From positions 13,941,444-14,005,443 of the forward strand of contig CAKAKS010000038.1 of NCBI GenBank assembly GCA_916700875.1: 64,000 bases of DNA, written 5' to 3'. The DNA comes from Sebastes aleutianus (taxonomy: Eukaryota > Chordata > Actinopteri > Perciformes > Sebastidae). Shown in pieces: positions 27,701 to 33,305 of this stretch. Under the pieces are notes generated by a model. That model saw only the letters and a program-made list of their open reading frames with translations, was not told the origin of the DNA and did no database searches. Both the position numbers and the translations under genes were made by a program. Numbering within the stretch: the stretch's first letter is position 1; every line of letters starts with the position of its first letter.

Positions 27701-28344
27701 CCCACACATGTGCTAGAGGCCTGTTTGACCTCACTAACAAACCTCACAGCTTCCCAACACCGACTGATAGGACTGCGCTATTTCCAAAGTAAACATATTT
27801 ATGTTCAAAAAAGGCAGGGTGGCTTGACTAGAACAGGTATAAGTGGGGACATTTATAGAAAACATGTAATAAGCTGTCAAACCAGGTGTAACCTGCTTGT
27901 AAAAGGTTAAGTTCTCAAATACAGAGCATGGTTTTCACCATACCTCAATTTGATCAAATCTATGCCAAATGTACCTATTGGTGTCAAACCTCTGGCACAA
28001 TTATGGTTTCCTTTAGTGACAACTTCCTCGTTTATTTGCTGAAGTAAAGTTGGCTCATCTTCTGGTTAAATGTTGGAACAAATGCTGTGTAATATTATAC
28101 TTCCGTGATAGTTTTGGTAACTATGGTGTATTAGAAAGATTAATTTCTTTTAAAAAGTCACAAAAAGCGCATTTTATTTGGGTTTGAAAAGTAGCATATG
28201 TTATCAACTAGCTAACTTTGCGCACTAGTTTGCTATCTTTCATGTGACACAAAAGTAGTTAGAAAACGTTTTTTTCGGTTGCAACACAGTCACAGTCACT
28301 GAGAGACATTTCAGCAAATCATTACCTTTCTCTGCATCCTCCAT
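6945..28344 (-). CDS. tpd52: tpd52, tumor protein D52 (spliced, whole coding span)
   Basis: Spliced coding region built from exons 28326-28344 or 17936-18059 (alternative first exons), 13728-13855, 12429-12577, 11814-11882, optional 9676-9717, 8142-8190 and 6945-7073. All introns are GT-AG and all phases match. Products are 180 aa (short start) or 215 aa (long start), 14 aa more with the optional exon; human TPD52 forms are about 184 and 224 aa. The protein has an acidic N-terminal part, a coiled coil (MTEEERQELQEELVK continuing into VEDEILTLSQVLAAKEK) and the family block NAPTFRSFEEKVETLK. TPD52 proteins form homo- and heteromers through the coiled coil and act in membrane trafficking and lipid-droplet biology in the cytoplasm. 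The gene is head-to-head with zbtb10. The long N-terminus matches TPD52 rather than TPD52L1 or L2. The exon structure is seen directly; the function is family knowledge. Confidence 0.93.
7074..8141. other. tpd52 last intron
   Basis: No exon-like signal. Contains AT-rich DNA and, near 8084-8120, the dispersed motif CCAGGGGGTGATATAGG followed by TTTTGGCTTCACT, also seen at 3594-3650 and 48476-48520. Confidence 0.5.
8142..8190 (-). CDS. tpd52: tpd52 exon with the SFEEKV block
   Basis: 49 nt, phase 2 to phase 0, with acceptor TTTCACAG and donor GTAACT. It encodes NAPTFRSFEEKVETLK, matching human NSPTFKSFEEKVENLK. It joins in frame both to exon 4 and to the optional exon. Confidence 0.94.
8388..8452 (-). 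mobile_element. LINE 3' tail fragment
   Basis: In reverse complement this reads CTTTGGCAATATTG, then CATGCCAATAAAAC and a short TGAATTGAAT tail. It matches the tail of the LINE at 28681-29231. It is a severely 5'-truncated insertion in a tpd52 intron. Confidence 0.5.
8688..9175. mobile_element. hAT-like MITE pair, TAGGGCTGCAACTAATGATT ends
   Basis: Starts TAGGGCTGCAACTAATGATT, has an internal end-like GATGCAGCTCTA near 9018-9029, and closes with TTGGTTGCAGCTCTAA. This suggests two joined copies. Related copies lie at 12735-12965, 18952-19325 and 46760-47040. Lies in a tpd52 intron. Confidence 0.7.
9676..9717 (-). CDS. tpd52: tpd52 optional 42-nt exon (14-3-3-type motif)
   Basis: A 42-nt in-frame block between an AG acceptor (GGATAG, preceded 12 to 27 bases upstream by a C/T-rich run) and a GTAAGG donor, phase 2 to phase 2. 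It encodes SMRSIQHSASMPAM and completes the next Arg codon. D52-family genes have a known alternatively spliced exon with the same core (SIRHSISMPAMR in TPD52L1), associated with 14-3-3 binding. Because the length is a multiple of three, inclusion or skipping keeps the frame. Whether it is used here needs transcript data. Confidence 0.82.
9718..10741. other. tpd52 intron segment
   Basis: No exon-like signal apart from the optional exon at its edge. Contains short A/C-rich tracts. Confidence 0.45.
10742..11780. mobile_element. MITE with AAGGGGACATATCATG ends and nested repeat
   Basis: Begins AAGGGGACATATCATG and ends CGATATGTCCCCTT, an inverted terminal repeat. Its right part (TAAAGCATGTAAACATG, then CTAGTAGAAA) matches the element at 43411-44119. 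The middle (about 10818-11225), with ATAAAATATGGACGTAGTC and CGTGACGTCACCCATAGG, is a separate dispersed repeat, so the element is composite. Confidence 0.7.
11814..11882 (-). CDS. tpd52: tpd52 shared exon 4
   Basis: 69 nt, phase 2 to phase 2, with acceptor CTTTCAG and donor GTGAGT. It encodes YRRTSAAFTNVGTAITRKLEDV and the first two bases of an Arg codon. Human TPD52 has a longer version with about nine extra residues (SETLSQAGQ region) between the Tyr-Lys-Lys-Thr and Ser-Ala-Ala-Phe blocks. I found no separate upstream exon for those residues in the preceding intron. A second AG six bases into the exon makes a possible alternative acceptor. Confidence 0.93.
11883..12428. other. tpd52 intron 3
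   Basis: No second exon was found. I looked for the missing SETLSQAGQ-type residues on the minus strand and saw none. A 143-codon plus-strand open frame here shows no known motif. Confidence 0.5.
12429..12577 (-). CDS. tpd52: tpd52 shared exon 3 (coiled-coil core)
   Basis: 149 nt, phase 0 to phase 2, with acceptor GTGTGCAG and donor GTAAGT. It encodes VEDEILTLSQVLAAKEKQ, then LADIKRKLNITPLNELKQNF and TKTWQDVTTSS. This is the most conserved part of the D52 family (human LSQVLAAKEK, LKQNIAKGWQDVTATSA). It contributes the heptad-patterned helix through which family members dimerise. Confidence 0.95.
12578..13727. other. tpd52 intron 2, repeat-containing
   Basis: Holds a diverged hAT-like copy (12735-12965). 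A CpG-rich patch at about 13020-13350 has short open frames on both strands but no recognisable protein, and is probably a dispersed repeat. Confidence 0.4.
12735..12965. mobile_element. diverged hAT-like MITE fragment
   Basis: Starts TAGAGCTGCAACAATTAGTC and has the internal AAATG...GATTATGGACC pattern of the 8688-9175 family. Confidence 0.5.
13728..13855 (-). CDS. tpd52: tpd52 shared exon 2
   Basis: 128 nt, phase 1 to phase 0, with a CCTTCCAG acceptor and a GTCAGG donor. It encodes an acidic, Pro-rich linker (VPEVGEDAVVV, then PSTPPP) and the start of the coiled coil (MTEEERQELQEELVK). Human TPD52 has VPEEGED and LSEEEQEELRRELAK at the same positions. A second CAG lies 8 nt inside the exon, but using it would break the frame. 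Confidence 0.92.
13856..17935. other. tpd52 intron between long first exon and exon 2
   Basis: 4 kb without exon-like signals. Contains a poly(T) run (about 13938-13956), a dispersed repeat at about 15215-15310 (GAGGATCGATACCACTCTCA) that recurs at 52660, and the (CA)n tract at 17838-17888. Confidence 0.45.
17838..17888. repeat. (CA)n microsatellite
   Basis: About 50 bp of near-perfect CA, starting 48 bp downstream of the donor of the tpd52 long first exon (as read on the minus strand). Confidence 0.95.
17936..18059 (-). CDS. tpd52: tpd52 alternative first coding exon (long, PrLZ-type isoform)
   Basis: The exon encodes 41 residues plus one base, beginning MEPLEEYHSPFDFEQGVN and followed by ASYLYLSP and a Ser/Pro-rich tail. 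It closely matches the N-terminus of the long human TPD52 isoform (PrLZ), which has QSPFDFDAGVNKSYLYLSP. The donor is G|GTAATC in phase 1, identical to the short first exon, so either exon can splice to 13855. The start codon is the first ATG of this block. It lies about 10 kb downstream of the short-isoform exon, implying a second promoter inside intron 1. A (CA)n tract begins about 48 bp beyond the donor, inside the intron. Confidence 0.9.
18060..18720 (-). promoter_or_regulatory. tpd52: possible promoter region of tpd52 long isoform
   Basis: Lies immediately upstream of the long-isoform start codon. Contains short CA tracts (about 18418-18438) and a (GT)n(G)n run (18678-18718) as read on the plus strand. 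No specific promoter motif is convincing; the call rests on position. Confidence 0.3.
18678..18718. repeat. (GT)n(G)n tract
   Basis: GT repeats run into a pure G stretch of about 12 bases. Confidence 0.95.
18952..19325. mobile_element. hAT-like MITE copy (GAGCTGCAACGATTAATCG)
   Basis: Starts TAGAGCTGCAACGATTAATC and contains repeated AATCGATTAATC. The interior matches the reverse of the 8688 family (GAGGACGTCATCTTGGGC). The right end is unclear. Confidence 0.6.
24552..25239. mobile_element. hAT-like MITE, TAGGGCTGTCAA family, copy 1
   Basis: Starts TAGGGCTGTCAATCAATTG and ends TTTAACAGCCCTA. Interior blocks (TCATGATTAATTGCATG, GAGTGGGCAAATAG) match in reverse orientation those of 37347-38003, and also 60783-61466. 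No transposase. Target duplication not evident. Confidence 0.8.
25840..26304. repeat. dispersed repeat family A, copy 1
   Basis: The end AAGGTTATTATGGGATTTTT and GCCCAATGATGCCAAAAA recurs at 50573-50672. The element also carries CTACAAGATGTTTCTGAAAA and GAGTGACTGACAGCTG, a pattern common in percomorph genomes. Confidence 0.6.
28326..28344 (-). CDS. tpd52: tpd52 alternative first coding exon (short isoform)
   Basis: This 19-nt coding piece reads MEDAEK plus one base of a glycine codon and ends at a GTAAT donor. Human TPD52 starts MDRGEQG at the same place, so length and phase agree. The phase-1 end joins exactly to the shared exon at 13855. The upstream DNA carries a CRE, an E-box and a GC-box-like run, suggesting this is the broadly used promoter. 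The piece is too short to show by open-frame length; the call rests on splice phase and family similarity. Confidence 0.82.
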
Positions 28345-28560
28345 GGTGCTGTTGAGCGTAGTTTCTGGTAGTTTTGTACGTCCAGAGTCTGCAGGTTGTT
28401 CACTTAGTGGCTGCTGCAGATCTTCCTGCTCTCTCTCTCTCTCTCACTCATGTTGCTAGGCAGCTCGTCGTGCGTGCGCGGGGTGGGGTTCGCTGTGACG
28501 TCATCACGCTGCAGTGTAAACAGAGGCGAGCACGTGGATCGAGTTTTACACCGTCAACAA
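28345..28560 (-). promoter_or_regulatory. tpd52 short-isoform promoter / 5' UTR region
   Basis: This stretch upstream of the short first exon is the most CpG-rich part of the interval. It contains a CT run (about 28430-28446), a GC-box-like GGGGTGGGG at 28480-28488, a perfect CRE palindrome TGACGTCA at 28496-28503, and an E-box CACGTG at 28531-28536. No TATA box is visible at a fixed distance. The transcription start is not determinable from sequence. Confidence 0.55.
28496..28503. promoter_or_regulatory. CRE palindrome (TGACGTCA)
   Basis: A perfect 8-bp cAMP-response element about 150 bp upstream of the short-isoform start codon, in a CpG-rich context where CREB/ATF sites are usually functional. 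Another perfect copy in zbtb10 intron 3 (51174-51181) lacks a promoter context. Confidence 0.55.
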
Positions 28561-28680
28561 GGCAGAAGCTGCATGACAACGACACGTCATTACTGGCTTG
28601 TTATTGTTTTTTTTAACATACATATCTGTCATATATCTCAGTTATACATAGTTATATATATATATTTCCTGCTACAATGT

Positions 28681-29231
28681 AGCACAAATGAAGAAATTAG
28701 GAAAAAATTATTTAAAAAAATTAAATGTAAACTCCAAGATTTTGATTCCCTCTCTGACCAAAATAAAATACAACATCTACTTGGAGAAAATAGTGTCATC
28801 GCCATAGAAGCTGCAGGATATGTCAGTGCTTGTCACAGCCTAAGAGACAACCACAACAACAACACATAATAGATGTAACTCACACTCTGCCTATTTATTT
28901 ACTCCTCAACTTCATGTTTTTTAAAAAATTTTTTTACATTTATCCTTTGATATTGCAATATATTGTTGTTAATTGTTTTTTATTTGTTTGTTTGTTTTAT
29001 TGACACAACAAACATGAATTACATCTTTATTGTTTTCTTCCATTTTACATGCATGTTCTTTTTAAATATCTATATATTGTAATTTGTTTAATGAATTGTA
29101 TATATGTATATTTATGTTTTTGTTTTTATTTTCTTCTTTTTTTATTTTTATTTATTATTGAATTGACGCTTTGGCAATATATCACCTGACAGTCATGCCA
29201 ATAAAGCAAATTGAATTGAATTGAATTGAAT
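28681..29231 (+). mobile_element. 5'-truncated LINE: reverse-transcriptase C-terminal remnant and 3' tail
   Basis: A plus-strand reading frame ending at about 28869 carries NEEIRKKLFKKIKCKLQDF followed by LLGENSVIAIEAAGYVSACH. This resembles the C-terminal end of teleost non-LTR reverse transcriptases. About 300 bp of T-rich 3' UTR follow, then a tail reading CATGCCAATAAAGCAAATTG and a TTGAA repeat, a pattern common at teleost LINE 3' ends. A reverse-oriented copy of the tail lies at 8388-8452. The clade is not certain. The fragment sits within 400 bp of the tpd52 short-isoform start codon. Confidence 0.6.
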
Positions 29232-30135
29232 ATAGAATGGTAGTGAAATACTTCACACTTCTACACATGTAAATAGCCTACAGCATTAAGTGATAAAGAG
29301 GCAGGACTAGTTAAAAAATAATACAGAAATCCCCTGTTTACACATTATACATAGAAAAGCTTTTGATCCCAAGGAGAGACAGTTATATGTAGATAAAGTT
29401 TGAACCTGCTGTAATTGTGCACAGAAGACACAACATAACTGGAAAGCATGCTTGGAATGCAGCTTTTATGTGCTTTTTTAAATATTTTTGTTGAGTTGAT
29501 ATTATTGCATACATTTTTGTTAATGTCACATTTATGCTTGCTATCCTAATCAGTTTCTATTTATCATTTTTGTTTAGCAGTTGCCAATGACATATCTCTG
29601 GAATGAAGTAAAACTAGTGGCTGTAGCCAGTCCAACATATCTATGTTTTGAAAAATGTCTTTCTTAATAGAAACACTGGAACTTGAATATCAAGCGATAT
29701 CTTAGGGGAGTTCATACTGAACTGGACTATCAGGTTTTATTCCTGCACATAATGACATCACCACCATTTAATAAATAATACTTGTAGTCAATGATTTATT
29801 ACTGAGCTGAAGGCCGCAACTCAGTCACTGATACCTCCAAGGCCCACTCATTTATTTCATACCTGACGGAATAGTTCCTATTCAGTGCAGGGAAATTAAA
29901 TTTGTCAAATTCATTCTGGTGTTTATGTCAATTTGATAGCCAGTAGACTTGATACACTAATTGTACACAGCAGGCCTTATTAGACCCTTGGGAATTTAAC
30001 CATTACAGTGGGAGATACAGCCCCCACCTTGTTGTAATCAAAACCTGGGTTAAATCCCACTCTTGTTCACACACTATGTGCAAAGCCCTTAATTGGACAG
30101 CATTGAAACTCTACACCCAACTATGTCAAGCATTA

Positions 30136-30170
30136 CACACACATACACACACACACACACACAGACACAC

Positions 30171-30220
<50 letters not shown>
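30136..30220. repeat. (CA)n-(GA)n microsatellite
   Basis: An ACACAC tract passes directly into a pure AGAGAG tract of about 55 bp. Confidence 0.9.
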
Positions 30221-30221
<1 letters not shown>

Positions 30222-30474
30222 CGTTCACATGAAAGAGGGCCACCTGCTGGACCTGATCTTAACGACAGGGAACAGAAACTTAAGGTGCATGTTGATATGT
30301 TAGAATACTTTACTCTAGGCTATATAACATCTCACTGCAGGTCTCTGGAGGTTGCCAATTTCACATCTACACGATCACACAGCACATGACTTTATTACAG
30401 TCACACCAGCTATATTTACTTATTATTTAAAACATATATCGTAGGATAAGAAATATAGAAACAGCAAATATACT

Positions 30475-32075
30475 ATAAACTATGATATTATGGTGACATA
30501 TATTATGCTTTGGACAAAAAAAGTTGTATAACTGTAATGGAGTGTTAATATTAAGTAATGGAACAATTTTTGATTTTAATAAAATATCACAATTAATTCA
30601 CACACATGATTTACACATATAAGCTACTTTACAGATATTTATATTCTATATTATACTTTACTATCTATTGTAAATAGGCTTCAAACACTTGATTTTTATG
30701 TGTTTTGTATGATATTATGTTATGTATTTATTTTGCATTTGTTTTATGTTGTGGCGTCTGAAACTTTAATGTATGTTTAAATGCTGCTGTCTTGGCCAGG
30801 TCTCTTTTGCAAAATAGATTCTTAATCTCAATGAGTACTACCTGGTTAAATAAAGGTTAAAAATAAATAAATAAATAAAATAAAATAAAAAGGCAACTAC
30901 AGACACACTACAAGTTATTGCAGAATTCCTATAGAAATATTATAGGAACTATGATATTATGGTGACATATATTAAGAAAAATGTTGTATAACTGTAATGG
31001 AGTGTTAATATTAAAGTAATGGAACAATTTTAGATTTTTAATAAAATATCACAACACATGATTTACACATATAAGCTACAGATATTTATATTCTATATTA
31101 TACTTTATGTATTTATCTTTTGTAAATAAAATAACTACAGACACACTACAAGTTCTTGCAGAATTCCTATAGAACAATTTTTAATTTTAATAAAATATCA
31201 CAATGAATTTACACACATGATTTACAAGCTACTTTACAGATATTTATATTAAGGGACTACAGATGTGAATTAGCTTAAAGCTATAATCTGGTACGGTGCA
31301 TCAAATGGTGAAATTTATTTTTTAAACTGTACATGGGTCCTTTTTAAATAAATAAAATAAAATATATTATACTTTATGTATTTATCTTTTGTAAATAAAA
31401 ATAAAAAGGCAACTACAGACACATTACAAGTTCTTGCAGAATTCCTATAGAACAATTTTTGATTTTAATAAAATATCACAATGAATTTACACACATGATT
31501 TACAAGCTACTTTACAGATATTTATATTAAGGGACTACAGATGTGAATTATCTTAAAGCTATAATCTGGTACGGTGCATCAAATGGTGAAATTTATTTTT
31601 TAAACTGTACATTGTCCCTTTTAAATAAATAAAATAAAATAAAATATATTATACTTTATGTATTTATCTTTTGTAAATAAAATAACTACAGACACACTAC
31701 AAGTTCTTGCAGAATTCCTATAGAACAATTTTTGATTTTAATAAAATATCACAATGAATTTACACACATGATTTACAAGCTACTTTACAGATATGTATAT
31801 TAAGGGACTACAGATGTGAATTAGCTTAAAGCTATAATCTGGTACGGTGCATCAAATGGTGAAATTTATTTTTTAAACTGTACATGGTCTCTTTTAAATA
31901 AATAAAATTAAATAAAATATATTATGTATTTATCTTTTGTAAATAAAAATAAAAAGGCAACTACAGACACACTACAAGTTCTTGCAGAATTCCTATAGAA
32001 ATATTATAAATAACTACAGACACACTACAAGTTCTTGCAGAATTCCTATAGAAATATTATAGGAATATATTATGG
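30475..32075. repeat. tandem array, unit about 275 bp
   Basis: The block AACTACAGACACACTACAAG recurs (with small changes) at about 30895, 31133, 31411, 31684, 31959 and 32012. Spacings are therefore 238, 278, 273, 275 and 53 bp. Most units contain ATAAAATATCACA, a CACATGATTTAC block and a TTTATCTTTTGTAAATAAA block. Three later units also carry GGTACGGTGCATCAAATGG. A more diverged unit precedes at 30475-30660, split from the rest by a LINE-like tail at 30791-30893. The array is very AT-rich and ends about 500 bp before the zbtb10 start codon. Confidence 0.85.
30791..30893 (+). mobile_element. LINE-like 3' tail inside the tandem array
   Basis: Reads CTTGGCCAGGTCTCTTTTGC, then AATCTCAATGAG and CCTGGTTAAATAAAGG, followed by AAATA repeats. 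This is a widespread teleost non-LTR retrotransposon terminus, from memory of the pattern. It separates the first diverged array unit from the later ones. Confidence 0.55.
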
Positions 32076-32089
32076 TAACCCCGTTTAGC

Positions 32090-32576
32090 AAAGGGGCTAA
32101 AGTGGGGGCACACTATTTATTTACGTGCTAAGAAGACAAGCAAAGCCAAACAAAAAAAAGTAAAGCATGCATGAAAAATGGGTGCAGCCTTCAGAAACAC
32201 AAAGTCCCCCTTGCTGATCAACAGATCCCCTCATCTTCCTTTAAATGCCCCCTCCTTCTCTCTCTCCAACCAACCCCCCTGTCTCTGGTCGAGGTGCATT
32301 GTGGGGAGGAAAGCCGTTGCCATTCGACCTCTGCGGGGCCTGCGCGGAGCGGACGCAGCGAGAACCCTCAAATTCATTATGCCTTTAAAACCTTTATTTA
32401 TTTCCGCATAACCTACATACTCTCACCGGGAGGAAGGGCCACACTCAAAAAAGCTGAAAGAAACAGAAACGACGACGGGGGTTCATCTCTTATCAGGGAA
32501 ATACATTACACATATTCTTGTCGGAGGATAACTGTTGAGAAAGTGAAGATTCAAATATATTTTTAACTGACAAAAA
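32090..32576 (+). promoter_or_regulatory. zbtb10: zbtb10 promoter / 5' UTR region
   Basis: Composition shifts from the AT-rich array to CpG-containing DNA (densest about 32320-32480) just before the zbtb10 start codon. Several open frames, up to 131 codons, lie here and end before the main ATG. They show no recognisable protein and are probably 5' UTR. No TATA box is obvious. The transcription start is unknown. Confidence 0.5.
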
Positions 32577-33305
32577 ATGTCCGGTGAGAGAAACCGCAGG
32601 TCGCTGGCTTTCCGAGGAGGCGGTGGATTAGCCGGGTTAACGGGTTCCAGCGGTATCGGTGGTGGGGGGAACCGTAACAGCTGGGAGGCCCCGGCCTGTC
32701 AAGACCGACATTTTAACGGGAACAGGCCGGATCAAGAGGAGGACAGCAGCAGCGATCTGGGGGCGAAAGGATCAGGAGGATCAGAGAAGAGAGTGGAGGG
32801 CGCCGGGTCTGTCAGCGGCGACAGCACCGAGGAACCAGAGGCGGAGGAAGAAGAAGAGGACCCGGAAGAAGGCAGCTTGGTTGACGGCGACAACGACCAC
32901 CGTGTGGGCTCGGTGGAAGCGGAGGAAGGGGATAACAGCTTGACAGAGGAGGGCAACGGTTCCAACAGTTCCAACGTTCCCAACGACCAGGAGTCGTCGT
33001 CGGCGGTTACTCCCGAGACTGGCTCCAGGAGATCCGGATCTGGTGTAGAGATGAGACCGCAGACGTTGCTCCAGAAACACTCCTCGTTATTCCACGCTTC
33101 GTGGTTGCAAGAGTTTCCATGGCTCAAATTCAGCCAGGAGACGGGACTCATGTCCTGCTCTTGGTGTCACAACATTGCCACTAAAAAAAATAAAAACAGC
33201 AGCAGCAGCGACGAGCTTGTCAAAGGCAGTCGAAACTACAAGCGGGCCTTGCTGCTGAGACATCACCTGTCTTCTGAGCACGGCAGGAATGACCCCACCA
33301 AACAG
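32577..33305 (+). CDS. zbtb10: zbtb10 coding exon 1
   Basis: 243 codons in phase 0, ending DPTKQ at a GTAACA donor. It encodes the Gly-rich start, a long acidic stretch (EEEEEDPEEGS) and a compact block SWLQEFPWLKFSQETGLM, CSWC, then LLLRHHLSSEH. The human protein has SWLKDFPWLRYSKDTGLM, CGWC and LLLRHHVSTEH in the same place. Upstream in-frame TGA at 32568-32570 rules out an N-terminal extension within this exon. Confidence 0.94.

Larger units (their letters stand above)
18721..28325. other. tpd52 first intron (short-isoform transcript)
   Basis: 9.6 kb with no supported exon. Repeats fill much of it: hAT-like copies at 18952-19325 and 24552-25239, tRNA-free AT-rich tracts, a palindromic-looking repeat with GATACC/GGTACC motifs near 20377-20580, a CpG-rich repeat-like patch at about 22980-23500, and a dispersed repeat at about 25840-26304. 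Confidence 0.5.
28561..32089. other. intergenic interval between tpd52 and zbtb10
   Basis: Contains a 5'-truncated LINE (28681-29231), unique AT-rich DNA (29232-30135), a mixed CA/GA microsatellite (30136-30220), and a tandem array with a second LINE-like tail (30475-32075). No protein-coding gene is seen. Confidence 0.6.

Noticed and set aside
30076..30389. Open frames with Arg-Glu repeats
   Set aside because: They come from the GA tract within intergenic DNA.
30475..32075. CRISPR array
   Set aside because: Units are ~275 bp, AT-rich and repeat throughout; there are no short repeats with unique spacers, and the genome is vertebrate.
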